Positions 34,199 through 42,984 of a stretch of DNA of 64,000 nucleotides are shown piece by piece. Below the pieces are notes generated by a model. It saw only the letters and a list, made by a program, of their open reading frames with translations. It was not told where the DNA came from and made no database searches. Each line of letters starts with the position of its first letter. The first letter of the stretch is position 1. The translations under genes were made by a program, and so were the position numbers. Source of the stretch: Candidatus Rokuibacteriota bacterium (lineage in GTDB: Bacteria; Methylomirabilota; Methylomirabilia; Rokubacteriales; CSP1-6); NCBI GenBank assembly GCA_016866775.1, contig VGLJ01000001.1, positions 124,001 through 188,000 on the forward strand. The letters run 5' to 3'.

Positions 34199-35416
34199 GT
34201 GGAAAGCGTCCTCGCTCATCGCGGGAGCGTCCTCGCGCACCCGCCGTTCCGCCGGTTCTGGGTCGCGCGCGTGCTGTCCGTCGTCGCCTTCCAGGTCCAG
34301 ACTGTCGCGATCGGCTGGCAGGTCTACACGCTCACCGGGAGCGCGTTGGCGCTCGGCCTTCTCGGGCTCGCGCAGTTCCTGCCGATGCTCCTGCTCACCC
34401 TCCTCGTCGGACACGCCGCCGATCGCTACGACCGGCGCCTCATCATCACCGTGTGCCAGACCATCGAAACTACCAGCGCCGTCGTGCTGGCCGTCGGCGG
34501 CCTCACCGGCTGGCTGACGATAGAGCGCGGGCTCGTGATCGTCACGATTGTCGGCGCCGCGCGCGCGTTCGAGGGACCGACGACGAGCGCGCTGATGCCG
34601 GACCTCGTTCCGCGCGCGATGCTGCCGCAGGCGAGCGCGTGGCACGCGTCCGCGACGCAGACCGCGCAGATCGTGGGCCCGGCGCTCGGCGGCCTCCTCT
34701 ACGCGCTGGCGCCGGCCCTGCCGTACGCGACCGCCGCCACGTCGTGGCTCGTTGCCGCGCTCCTCATGGCGACGGTGCGCGACGTCACGCGGCTGCCAGG
34801 CGAGCGAGACGCCGAGTCGTTCTTCTCCGGCCTGCTCTTCATCCGCCGCCACCGCGTGCTCCTCGGTGTGCTGTCGCTCGATCTGTTCGCGGTGCTGCTC
34901 GGCGGCGTCACCGCCCTCCTGCCGATCTACGCGCGCGACATCCTCGACACGGGGCCCTCGGGTCTCGGCCTGCTGCGGTCGGCGCCGGCCGCCGGCGCGC
35001 TCGTCATGTCGGTCGCGCTCGCGCGTCATCCGCTCGAGCGGCGCATCGGCCGTACGCTGTTCGGGGTCATCGTGATCTTCGGCCTCGCGATCATCACGTT
35101 CGGCGTGTCGCGGAGCCTCGCGCTCTCGCTCGCCGCGCTCTGCGTGCTCGGCATGGCGGACGTGGTGAGCGTGGTGATCCGCTACTCGCTCGTGCAGCTC
35201 TCCACGCCGGACATGATGCGCGGCCGGGTGAGCGCCGCCTTCTCGCTGTTCACCGGGACGTCGAACCAGCTCGGCGAGTTCCGCGCCGGCGTCACCGCCG
35301 CACTGCTCGGCGTCGTTCCCGCGGTGCTGATCGGCGGCATCGGCACCATCGTGGTGGCGCTGGTGTGGATGGCCGCGTTCCCGGAGCTGCGGCGCATCCG
35401 CGCGTACGACACGTGA
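34199..35416 (+). CDS. MFS transporter, EntS-like (MFS_3)
   Basis: A 405-residue major-facilitator protein with about twelve hydrophobic helices and the conserved cytoplasmic loop GHAADRYDRRL between helices 2 and 3. The subgroup resembles enterobactin exporter EntS, usually efflux of small amphipathic molecules. The GTG at 34199 follows an AGGTAGGG site. It is divergent from the unknown 209-residue gene and followed at 27 bases by a binding protein, not obviously related. Confidence 0.85.
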   Translation: MESVLAHRGSVLAHPPFRRFWVARVLSVVAFQVQTVAIGWQVYTLTGSALALGLLGLAQFLPMLLLTLLVGHAADRYDRRLIITVCQTIETTSAVVLAVGGLTGWLTIERGLVIVTIVGAARAFEGPTTSALMPDLVPRAMLPQASAWHASATQTAQIVGPALGGLLYALAPALPYATAATSWLVAALLMATVRDVTRLPGERDAESFFSGLLFIRRHRVLLGVLSLDLFAVLLGGVTALLPIYARDILDTGPSGLGLLRSAPAAGALVMSVALARHPLERRIGRTLFGVIVIFGLAIITFGVSRSLALSLAALCVLGMADVVSVVIRYSLVQLSTPDMMRGRVSAAFSLFTGTSNQLGEFRAGVTAALLGVVPAVLIGGIGTIVVALVWMAAFPELRRIRAYDT

Positions 35417-35442
35417 CGGGCGCGTTTGGTATCGTCCCCGGC

Positions 35443-36393
35443 ATGCATCGGCGCCGCGTCCTCGCGCTCCTCTCCGCCGCCGCGCTGGTGCCCGGGCGGG
35501 CGCGCGCCCAGTCCAGCGCACCGCGCGTCGGCTGCGTGAACCTGTCGAACCCTGAGCCGTACTGGACGTTCGTCCGCGAAGGCCTCCGTGACGCCGGCTA
35601 CGTGGATGGTCAGACGATTCGTCTCGAGTTCCGTTCGGCCGAAGGACGCCCGGACGTGCTCGCGCGCCATGTGGCCGAGCTCGTCGCCGCGCGCGTCGAC
35701 GTGATGGTCACCGTGCAGACGGCCGTCGCGAAGAGCGCCATGCAGGCGACGGCCGACATCCCGATCGTCTTCGTCGCGGCGAATCCGCTCGAGACGGGGA
35801 TCGTGACGAGCCTGAGCCGACCGGGTGGCAACGTGACCGGCGTGTCCACGACCGCCCTCGAGCTCACCGCGAAGACGCTGGAGCTGATGCGTGAGATCCT
35901 CCCGTCGCTCCGCCGCGTCGCCGCGCTCGTGAACGCGGAAGATCTCGCCTTCAGCAAGCCATTCCTCGACCAGGTCGAGGCCGCCGGGCGCACGCTCGAG
36001 CTGGAGATCTTCCCAGCGGTCGTCCACGCCAGGGAGCTCGACGCCGCGTTCGAGCGGATCGTCAAGCAGCGGGCACAGGCGGTGATCGTGCATCCGGCCT
36101 TCCCACGCGAGCGCGTTCTCGCCCTCGCGCGCAGGCACCGCGTGCCGGCGATCGCCTCCAACGAGCCGTGGGCACGCGCTGGCGCCTTGATCTCGTACGC
36201 CGCCGTGGTGCGCGACTCGTGCCGCAAGGCCGCCGGGTACGTCGACCGCATCCTCAAGGGCGCGAGACCCGGCGATCTTCCGGTCCAGCAGCCAACGGAG
36301 TACGAGCTGATCGTCAACCGCAAGGCGGCGCGCGCGCTCGGGATCACGGTGCCACCGGCCGTGCTGTTGCGCGCGGCCCGGGTCATCGATTGA
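35443..36393 (+). CDS. ABC transporter substrate-binding protein, DUF534-type
   Basis: A 316-residue secreted ligand-binding protein with an N-terminal signal peptide (MHRRRVLALLSAAALVPGRARAQ). The body shows two Rossmann-like lobes of the ABC_sub_bind family (VGCVNLSNPEPYW, then IPIVFVAANPLETGIV). These are often encoded without obvious transporter genes, as here; the ligand is unknown. A TATCGT hexamer lies at 35430-35435, so the message would start right at the ATG. Confidence 0.85.
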   Translation: MHRRRVLALLSAAALVPGRARAQSSAPRVGCVNLSNPEPYWTFVREGLRDAGYVDGQTIRLEFRSAEGRPDVLARHVAELVAARVDVMVTVQTAVAKSAMQATADIPIVFVAANPLETGIVTSLSRPGGNVTGVSTTALELTAKTLELMREILPSLRRVAALVNAEDLAFSKPFLDQVEAAGRTLELEIFPAVVHARELDAAFERIVKQRAQAVIVHPAFPRERVLALARRHRVPAIASNEPWARAGALISYAAVVRDSCRKAAGYVDRILKGARPGDLPVQQPTEYELIVNRKAARALGITVPPAVLLRAARVID

Positions 36394-36414
36394 GCGCATG
36401 TTAGGCTGACGCGC

Positions 36415-37869
36415 ATGCCCGACTGGACCGCATTCGATCGCACGTTGACCGCGCGCCGGCGCGCGATCGTCGAGAGCTTCGGGGAGCTCGTGCGCCTCGA
36501 ATCCGTGAGCCAGGAGCCCGCGAAGGTGCGCGCGACCGGCGAGTGGCTCGCGAACGAGCTGCGCGCACGGAAGCTCGACGGGCGTGTGCTCGAGACCGGC
36601 GGCAATCCCGCGGTGTTCGGCGAGCGCCGCGTGGCCGGCGCGACGCGCACCGTCCTGCTCTACTGCCACTACGACACCAAGCCGATTCCACTGAACGGCT
36701 GGCTGCAGCCGAACCCGATCGAGCCGGTCTTCCGTCGCGGCCTCGCCGAGGACGGCGTGCCCGAGACACCGCTCGGGGCGATCGCGGACGACCAGCTCGG
36801 CGACTTCCGGATGTACGCGCGCGGCACGTCGGACGACAAGGGCCCGATCTGGTGCCATCTGCAGGCGCTCGCGATCATGGACGCGATCGGGCTCGCCCCG
36901 CGCGTGAACGTGAAGCTGATCTTCGACGGCGAGGAGGAGATCGGCAGCCCGTTCTTCGGCGCGTTCTGCGAGAAGCAGCGGGAGCTGCTTGCGGCGGACG
37001 TGTGCCTCATCACCGACGGCCCGAAGCACGCGAGCGGCCGGCCGACGATCGCGGGCGGCGCGCGCGGTGTCGGCTCCGTCACGCTGGAGCTCGAGGCCGC
37101 ACGGCGCGATCTGCACTCCGGCAACTTCGCGGTCCCGAATCCCGCCTGGAAGCTCAACGGGCTGCTCGCCTCGATGGCGACGCCCGATGGCGTCCCGCTC
37201 ATCGAAGGCTTCGAGGCGGATGTCGCCCCGCCGACGGCGGCCGAGAAGACGATGATGGCCGCGCTGCCGTTCGATCGCGCGGCGCTCGAGAAGGACGTCG
37301 GCGTGAAGGTGCCGGAGGACTTCCTCGACCGCACCATGTTCCATCCGACGCTGACGATCCGCGGGCTGCAGAGCGGCTTCTTCGGCAAGGAAGCCAACAC
37401 GATCATTCCGCACAAGGCGACGGTCCTGCTCGAGGTGCGGATGGTGAAGAACATGCGCTGGGAGAAGATCGTCGCGCGCGTGCTCGACCACATCCGCGGC
37501 CAGGGCTTCACGGTGATCGACGATCCGAAGGCGCCCCTGCCCGACGAGCTGCGCGGCAAGGCCGTGCGCGTGATCTCGAAGAGCGGCTACGACCCCGCGA
37601 AGACGTCGCTCGAGCTGCCGGTGAGCCGCGAGATCATCGCGACCATCGAGCGCGCGCACGCGGGCGAGCCCGCCGTCCTGATGCCGACGCTCGGCGGCAG
37701 CGTGCCGATCTTCGCGTTCACCGATATCTTGAAATTGCCGACGCTCATCGTTCCCTACGCGAACGCCAACAACCGCCAGCACAGTCCCAACGAGCACCTG
37801 CGCCTCGACCACCTCTTCCAGGGTGTCAGGACGACGGCGCAGCTGCTGCAGGATCTCGGAGGCTCATGA
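36415..37869 (+). CDS. M20 family peptidase/deacylase
   Basis: A 484-residue dinuclear zinc peptidase of the M20 (dipeptidase/ArgE/PepV) class. Zinc ligands appear in CHYDTKP, RGTSDDKG, GEEEIGS and at the C-terminal RQHSPNEHL; the Glu pair EE is the catalytic base. An inserted lid domain lies in the middle. It likely hydrolyses a peptide or N-acyl amino acid. A TAGGCT at 36402-36407 just before the ATG suggests leaderless transcription. Its stop overlaps the next gene. Confidence 0.9.
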   Translation: MPDWTAFDRTLTARRRAIVESFGELVRLESVSQEPAKVRATGEWLANELRARKLDGRVLETGGNPAVFGERRVAGATRTVLLYCHYDTKPIPLNGWLQPNPIEPVFRRGLAEDGVPETPLGAIADDQLGDFRMYARGTSDDKGPIWCHLQALAIMDAIGLAPRVNVKLIFDGEEEIGSPFFGAFCEKQRELLAADVCLITDGPKHASGRPTIAGGARGVGSVTLELEAARRDLHSGNFAVPNPAWKLNGLLASMATPDGVPLIEGFEADVAPPTAAEKTMMAALPFDRAALEKDVGVKVPEDFLDRTMFHPTLTIRGLQSGFFGKEANTIIPHKATVLLEVRMVKNMRWEKIVARVLDHIRGQGFTVIDDPKAPLPDELRGKAVRVISKSGYDPAKTSLELPVSREIIATIERAHAGEPAVLMPTLGGSVPIFAFTDILKLPTLIVPYANANNRQHSPNEHLRLDHLFQGVRTTAQLLQDLGGS

Positions 37870-38951
37870 TGCGCGTGCCGTCGAAGCACATCCACGAGCA
37901 GCTCGCGACCGTCTTCCGCGCGTGGGGCATGTCCAACGCGCACGCCGAGACCACCGCGCAGATGATGGTGGAGACCGACCTCCGCGGCGTCGACTCGCAC
38001 GGGATCTCGATGCTCCCCACGTACGATCAGGAGTTCCGCGCGGGCCGCCTGAACATGAAGCCGGTCTACACGACCGTGCGCGAGACCGTGGCCACCGCGC
38101 TGATCGATGCCGACGCGTCGCTCGGCCATCCGGTGTCCGTGTACGGAATGAACCTCGCCGTCGACAAGTGTCTGCAGGCGGGCGTCGGGATCGTCACCGT
38201 GTTCAACTCGCACCACTTCGGCGCCGCCGGCTGTTACTCGCGGATCGCCGCGGATCGCGGGGTGATCGGCATGGTGACCGCCTCCACGCGCGGCGTGACG
38301 ATGGTGCCGACCTTCGCCGCCGAGCCCGTGCTCGGCACGAATCCCCTCGCCTTCGCAGCGCCGGCGAAACGCAACGAGCCGTTCCAGCTCGACATGGCGA
38401 CGACCACGGTCGCCGCCGGCAAGGTGAAGGTCTACAAGCTCAATCACAAGCCGCTGCCGCCCGGCTGGGTCGTGGACGAGGACGGCAAGACCGTGACCGA
38501 CGAGACGCAGGCGTTCGGCTACGTCTTCGACAAGAAGGATGGCGGCATCACGCCGCTCGGCGGCACGCGGGATGCCGGCAGCCACAAGGGCTACGGGCTC
38601 GCGATGATGGTTCACATCCTCGGTGGCGCGCTCTCGGGCGCGTCGTTCTCGCCGATCCGCAACCGGACGCAGAAGCCGCCCGACCCGCACAACATCGGCC
38701 ACTTCTTCATGGCGATCGATCCCAAGGCGTTCAGGGAGCCGGGCGCCTTCGAGAACGACCTCGACCAGGTGATCGACATCCTGCACGGCGCCAAGCGCGC
38801 CGATCCGAATCAGCCGGTGCTCGTCGCCGGCGATCCCGAGATGCTCACGAAAGCGGAACGCCTCGAGCAGGGCGTGCCGGTCCCCGACGATCTGATGGCG
38901 CAGCTGCGCGCGGTCGCGGATCGCGCGCAGGTGCCGTTCGTGCTCGCGTAG
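37866..38951 (+). CDS. Ldh family (type 2 malate/lactate) NAD(P)-dependent dehydrogenase
   Basis: A 361-residue Ldh_2-type oxidoreductase. The catalytic His lies in RGVDSHGIS, and FNSHHFGAAG and LGTNPLAF are conserved family stretches. Members reduce 2-oxo acids or related ureido-acids such as 3-dehydro-L-gulonate and ureidoglycolate. The ATG overlaps the M20 stop codon (an ATG three bases later is also possible), so the two enzymes are probably co-translated and may act on the same N-acyl or ureido compound. Confidence 0.9.
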   Translation: MMRVPSKHIHEQLATVFRAWGMSNAHAETTAQMMVETDLRGVDSHGISMLPTYDQEFRAGRLNMKPVYTTVRETVATALIDADASLGHPVSVYGMNLAVDKCLQAGVGIVTVFNSHHFGAAGCYSRIAADRGVIGMVTASTRGVTMVPTFAAEPVLGTNPLAFAAPAKRNEPFQLDMATTTVAAGKVKVYKLNHKPLPPGWVVDEDGKTVTDETQAFGYVFDKKDGGITPLGGTRDAGSHKGYGLAMMVHILGGALSGASFSPIRNRTQKPPDPHNIGHFFMAIDPKAFREPGAFENDLDQVIDILHGAKRADPNQPVLVAGDPEMLTKAERLEQGVPVPDDLMAQLRAVADRAQVPFVLA

Positions 38952-38966
38952 AAAGGGGTTTGACGC

Positions 38967-39482
38967 ATGAAGCTCTACGATCCCACCGCCGAGCCGCGCG
39001 CGATCACCGCGCAGCTCGCGCCGCGCCTCGCCACCCTGCAGGGCAAGCGCGTCGCCATCCTCGACAACGGCAAGGCGAACGCGGGCACGCTGATGCTCGC
39101 GGTCGCGAAGATCCTCAAGGAACGCTACGGCGTCACGGACGTCGTCAAGCGCGAGAAGCCCGTCGCCGGGCCACCGAAGCCCGAGGTGCTCGACGCCCTC
39201 GCGCAGTGCGACTTCGCGCTGGTCGGGAGCGCGGACTGAGGGTCCTGCACGTCGTGGAGTATCCACGGCTCGATCATGCTGGAGCAGCGCGGCGTTCCGA
39301 CGGCGACCATGGGGACGTTCGAGTTCGAGCAGCTCGCGAAGCTGGAGGCGAAGAACCGCGGCATCGAGGCGCTGCCGCTGGCGCTCATTCCGCATCCGCT
39401 CGGCGGCATCCACGACGATGAAGTGGTTCGCAAGGCGGACCTCGCGCTCGAAGCGGTCCTGAAGGCGGTGCTCACATCATGA
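38967..39482 (+). CDS. UGSC-family selenoprotein, Sec encoded by in-frame TGA at 39237
   Basis: Ninety codons from the ATG (after an AAAGGGG site) lead to TGA at 39237-39239, followed in the same frame by GSCTSWSIHGSIMLEQRG to a natural stop at 39482. Read as selenocysteine, residue 91 gives the U-G-S-C redox motif of the UGSC family, whose members carry Sec or Cys here. The full length is 171 residues. The N-terminal KRVAILDNGKANAGTLML element is also family-like. A hairpin starting 13 bases after the TGA has G at the first loop base, as in bacterial SECIS elements. Stop and next ATG overlap as ATGA. The molecular function is unknown; a thiol/selenol redox role is inferred. No sel genes are in the window. 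Confidence 0.88.
39251..39269 (+). promoter_or_regulatory. Bacterial SECIS-like hairpin for UGA decoding
   Basis: An 8-bp stem (39251-39258 with 39262-39269, one U-G pair) encloses the loop GUA. It begins 11 bases after the end of the TGA at 39239, and the loop's first base, G39259, is 20 bases downstream of it. Bacterial SECIS elements lie within roughly 40 bases of the UGA and need a G at the start of the loop, which both hold. It would bind SelB-GTP-Sec-tRNA to insert selenocysteine. Confidence 0.75.
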
Positions 39483-40582
39483 GCGACACGCTCGGTCCCG
39501 CCGCGGCGACGTTCGAGTTCCGCGGCGGGTACGAGGACGTCGACGCGCACTACCAGGAGCGCGGGTGGACGGACGGATTACCGATCGTCCCGCCGACCGA
39601 GGAGCGCGTGCAGGCGTTCCTCCGGTGGACGGATCGCGATCCGCGCGAGATCGTCGGCGTGCTGCCGCCGCGGCAGGGCGAAGCGACGATAGAAAAGCTC
39701 GCGGTCAACGCGGTGATGGCCGGCTGCAAGCCGGAGTACCTCCCGGTCGTCATCACCGCCATCGAGGCGCTGGCCGATCCCGTGTTCAATCTCGACTCGG
39801 TGCAAGCGACCACGCACCCGGTGGCGCCGCTCATCGTCGTGAACGGCCCCATCGCGCGCGAGCTCGAGATCAACGCCGGCGAAAACGCGTTCGGCCAGGG
39901 CTTCCGCGCGAACGTCACCATCGGGCGCGCGGTGCGCCTCGTGCTGATGAACGTCGGCGGCGGGCTGCCGGGCGTCGGCGACCGCGCGACGCAGGGCAGC
40001 CCGGCGAAGCTCGCGTACTGCGTGGCGGAGAACGAGGCGGAGAGCCCGTGGGAGCCGCTGCACGTCGAGGCCGGGCTGCCGGCGGACGCGAGCACGGTCA
40101 CCACGTTCGGCTGCGAAGGCCCGCACAACATCCAGGATCACCACAGCAACACGGCGCGGGGGATCCTGCTGACCGTGGCCGGTGCGATGGGTCAGGCCGG
40201 AAGCAACAACCTGCTCGCGCGGGGGTGGCCGCTCCTCTCCTTCGGGCCGGAGCACGCCGCAACGGTCGCGAAGGAAGGCTTCACCAAGGCACAGGTGAAG
40301 GAGTTCCTCTTCGAGCACGCGCGGTATCCGCTGGCGAAGCTGGGGCGCGAGTACCAGCACGCGCAGCTCGCACGCCACGACGTCCCCGATCGTCCGGACA
40401 CGATGGTGCCGATCGTGCGCAAGGCCGAGGACATCAGCATCATCGTCGCCGGCGGCGCCGGCAAGCACTCGTGCTGGCAGCCGACGTTCGGAGACGGCAC
40501 GCGCCCCACCCGACGGGTGATCGCGCGTCGCGACGGTACGCCGATCCGCCGGGTGACCGACCTCAGGCGCTCGTCAGCGTGA
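39479..40582 (+). CDS. Conserved partner protein of UGSC, DGLPIVPPT family
   Basis: A 367-residue protein whose N-terminus contains the conserved DGLPIVPPTEERV sequence and a middle TTFGCEGPHNIQDHHS region rich in Cys/His. It lies in the UGSC gene's reading register by an ATGA overlap, so the two are surely co-expressed. The biochemical role is not established as far as I know. It is not an ABC or Rossmann protein by inspection. A redox pairing with the selenoprotein is a reasonable guess. It ends overlapping the convergent TPR gene by nine bases. Confidence 0.7.
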   Translation: MSDTLGPAAATFEFRGGYEDVDAHYQERGWTDGLPIVPPTEERVQAFLRWTDRDPREIVGVLPPRQGEATIEKLAVNAVMAGCKPEYLPVVITAIEALADPVFNLDSVQATTHPVAPLIVVNGPIARELEINAGENAFGQGFRANVTIGRAVRLVLMNVGGGLPGVGDRATQGSPAKLAYCVAENEAESPWEPLHVEAGLPADASTVTTFGCEGPHNIQDHHSNTARGILLTVAGAMGQAGSNNLLARGWPLLSFGPEHAATVAKEGFTKAQVKEFLFEHARYPLAKLGREYQHAQLARHDVPDRPDTMVPIVRKAEDISIIVAGGAGKHSCWQPTFGDGTRPTRRVIARRDGTPIRRVTDLRRSSA

Positions 40583-41080
40583 CGTCTTCCGCGACGTCTC
40601 GTACACCTCGATCGCCTTCTTGAGATCGCGATACTCCTCGCACGAGAAGAAGCAGAGCTTGTCGAGCCTGGCGGGGTGCTCCTTCGCCTTCGGCAGGTCG
40701 TTGAGCATCAGGTACGCCTCGCCGATGTACTCGTGCGCGCCCCGATGCTTCGGGTCGAGCGCCAGCGCTTTCTGATAGATGGGGATCGACGCGGCCGGGT
40801 CGCCGTTCTTTCGGACGGCGTAGCCGAGCCAGTTGTACGCGTTCGCGTTGCTGCCGTCGCGCTTCACGACGCCTTCGAGCAGCGGGATCGCGGCGGCGAA
40901 CTGCTTGGCCTCGATCGCCTTCACGGCTTTCGCATAGTCGGGATCCTCGGGCTTGCCGGACGGCACGCCGCCGCGCTCGGACGACGGCGGGTCGCCGGCC
41001 GCCGGTGCGTGCGACGCGAGGACAGCCGCCGTGATCCCGAGGGCCAGAACGATTGCCAGCGTTCGCAGCGCCGTCTTCAT
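40574..41080 (-). CDS. Secreted tetratricopeptide-repeat protein
   Basis: A 168-residue protein with a signal peptide (residues 1-28, a hydrophobic run ending near SHAPAAG) and two to three TPR units in residues 48-135 (AYNWLGYAVRKNGDPAASIPIY, YQKALALDPKHRGAHEYIGEAY). Such proteins mediate protein-protein contacts in the periplasm. A single ECHS-like Cys pair, CFFSC, lies near the C-terminus. The 3' end overlaps the end of the UGSC partner gene. Confidence 0.8.
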   Translation of the reverse strand: MKTALRTLAIVLALGITAAVLASHAPAAGDPPSSERGGVPSGKPEDPDYAKAVKAIEAKQFAAAIPLLEGVVKRDGSNANAYNWLGYAVRKNGDPAASIPIYQKALALDPKHRGAHEYIGEAYLMLNDLPKAKEHPARLDKLCFFSCEEYRDLKKAIEVYETSRKTSR

Positions 41081-41103
41081 CGGGGCCTCCCGTGCCGACC
41101 ATC

Positions 41104-41610
41104 ATGACGCACGCCGTCGTGGGCGTAACGCTGGGAACCCTGGCGCCGTTCCCGCGGCGCCGGCTCTTCTGGGTAGCGTCGGCCGTCATACCGATGGTGC
41201 CCGACTTCGACGTCATCGGCTTGCCGCTCGGCGTGCCGTTCCTTTCGATGTGGGGCCACCGTGGCATCAGCCACTCGCTCTTCGGCGCGCTCGTGCTGGG
41301 CCTCGGCGCCGCGGGACTCGCCGCGCGCGTGCTCGGAGCGCGACGGCTTCCACTGACGCTCTACTTCGCGGCGATCACGGCCACGCACGGCGTGCTCGAC
41401 GCGTTGACCACCGGCGGCCCGGGCGTCGCGTTCTTCGCGCCCTTCGACGACACGCGGTACTTCTTCCCCTGGCGGCCGATCCCCGTGTCGCCGCTTCCGA
41501 GACACTTCTTCACGGCGTGGGGCTGGTACGTCGTGCGCTCCGAGATGGCGCTCGTCTGGGTGCCGTCGCTCGCGATCGCGCTGATCGGACTCAGGCGCCG
41601 CCGCGCGTGA
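41104..41610 (+). CDS. YdjM/DUF457 inner-membrane metal-dependent hydrolase-like protein
   Basis: A 168-residue membrane protein with four or five hydrophobic segments and the family motif MWGHRGISHSLFG together with early PDFD, which carry the proposed metal ligands. The ATG at 41104 is chosen because the alternative upstream residues look non-family. It overlaps the 3' end of the convergent alcohol dehydrogenase gene by 20 bases. Function in this family is poorly known. Confidence 0.8.
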   Translation: MTHAVVGVTLGTLAPFPRRRLFWVASAVIPMVPDFDVIGLPLGVPFLSMWGHRGISHSLFGALVLGLGAAGLAARVLGARRLPLTLYFAAITATHGVLDALTTGGPGVAFFAPFDDTRYFFPWRPIPVSPLPRHFFTAWGWYVVRSEMALVWVPSLAIALIGLRRRRA

Positions 41611-42640
41611 CGTCGATCGTGGCGCCGGTGCGCCACGGCTCGACGAGGATCTTCGCGTGACGCTCCGGTGACGCGAGCGCGTCGAACGCGGCCGCCACTC
41701 CGTCGACTCCCACCTTGCCGGTGACGAGCGGCGCCGCCGGCAGCGCGCCCTCGGCGATGTGGCGCAGCGTCGCCGCGAACTCGGCGGCGTCGTAGCCGAG
41801 GACGAACTGCAGGCTCAGCTCCTTGCTGATGCCGCGCAGCGGGTGAATGGTGTCGGGCTCCATGCACACGCCGACGATGACGACCCGCGTGCCGCGCGAC
41901 GCGCCGGCCATGATCCGGTCGATGACACCCGGCACGCCGACGCATTCGAAGACCACGGTCGCCTCGCGCCAGCGCGCGGTCGGCACCTCGGGCGCCGGAT
42001 CGATCACCTCGTCGGCCCCGAGCGCGGCCGCGAGCTCGCGCCGGCGCGGCGAGAAATCGGCGGCGACGATCGGCCGCACGTCCTGCAGGCGCAGCGCCGC
42101 GATCACCGCGAGGCCGACGGGCCCGCAGCCGACGACGAGCGCCTTGTCGCCGGACGCGAGCCGCGCCTTGTTGACGGCGTGCAGCCCGACCGCCATCGGC
42201 TCGGTGAGCGCGGCGCGCTCCGTCGCGAGCCCGTTCGGCACCTCGAGCAGCAAGGCCTCGGTCAGCCGCATGTATTCGGCGTAGCCCCCGGGGTGATCGT
42301 TCGAGTAGCCGATCGTCTGCCGCCCTTCGGGGCGCTGGAGCATCGGCATCGAGCAGACGCGCGTCCCCGTCTTCAGACGCCGCTCCGTGCGCGGTCCGTG
42401 GTCGACGATCTCCGCGCAGAATTCGTGGCCCATGACGATGTCGCGGCCGAGATCGGCGATGCGGGTCCCGTCGGGGCGGAGGTAGTTCTCGAAGAACCGC
42501 TCGGCGTGCTTCAGCGCGTGGAGGTCGGAGCCGCAGATTCCGCACGCGAGGGTCTTCACCAGGACCTCGCCCGGCCCCGGCTCGGGCGCCGGCATGTCGG
42601 CGACGACCAGCCGCCGGTCGCGGACGACGGCGGCTCTCAT
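41591..42640 (-). CDS. Zinc-containing alcohol dehydrogenase family protein
   Basis: A 349-residue medium-chain dehydrogenase. The catalytic zinc ligands C36 and H72 lie in CGICGSD and GHEF, and the cofactor site GCGPVGLAV opens the Rossmann domain. The four-cysteine structural zinc lobe of yeast-type enzymes is absent; the PEGRQTIGYSNDHPGG insert takes its place. The substrate is unknown; it is coupled to a cupin gene by an ATGA overlap, suggesting a shared sugar or aromatic pathway. Confidence 0.88.
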   Translation of the reverse strand: MRAAVVRDRRLVVADMPAPEPGPGEVLVKTLACGICGSDLHALKHAERFFENYLRPDGTRIADLGRDIVMGHEFCAEIVDHGPRTERRLKTGTRVCSMPMLQRPEGRQTIGYSNDHPGGYAEYMRLTEALLLEVPNGLATERAALTEPMAVGLHAVNKARLASGDKALVVGCGPVGLAVIAALRLQDVRPIVAADFSPRRRELAAALGADEVIDPAPEVPTARWREATVVFECVGVPGVIDRIMAGASRGTRVVIVGVCMEPDTIHPLRGISKELSLQFVLGYDAAEFAATLRHIAEGALPAAPLVTGKVGVDGVAAAFDALASPERHAKILVEPWRTGATIDVTRGGA

Positions 42641-42936
42641 GCGCGTCTCCCGGGTGAGGATTTGATCTCCACTTCGACGAAGACGATCTCACGCGCCGTC
42701 TCGTTTCGCACGTCGTGCTCGACGCCGGCCTTGCGAAAGTACGACCGGCCCGCGGTGAGCGGCGCCTCGCTGCGCCCCGCGGCGGCCACGATCGTCAACA
42801 CGCCTGTCGTCATCGGCACCACGACGTAATCGTACTCGTGGCGATGGTGACCGGTCGCGCTCCCGGGTGGAAGACGCCACTCGGTCACGCGCGCCTCGGG
42901 CGTGTCGCTCTGAACTGTCGGAACGGCGTCTGCCAT
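42637..42936 (-). CDS. Small single-domain cupin
   Basis: A 99-residue protein with the two cupin motifs: GSATGHHRHEYDYVVVP (His-His-x-His-x-x-x-x-Tyr-type metal site) and RSYFRKAGVEHDVRN. It may bind a metal and a small ligand. A GGAGG lies before the ATG at 42936, and its stop overlaps the alcohol dehydrogenase start. Confidence 0.8.
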   Translation of the reverse strand: MADAVPTVQSDTPEARVTEWRLPPGSATGHHRHEYDYVVVPMTTGVLTIVAAAGRSEAPLTAGRSYFRKAGVEHDVRNETAREIVFVEVEIKSSPGRRA

Positions 42937-42984
42937 GGGACCTCCGCGAGGAACAGTGAGGGCGTAGTATCGCCTCGGACTGCC

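Noticed and set aside
39237-39239. TGA as an ordinary stop making a 90-residue gene and a separate 68-residue gene
   Set aside because: The sequence continues in the same frame with family-like GSCTSWS residues and a SECIS-like hairpin; neither fragment has its own ribosome site or domain.
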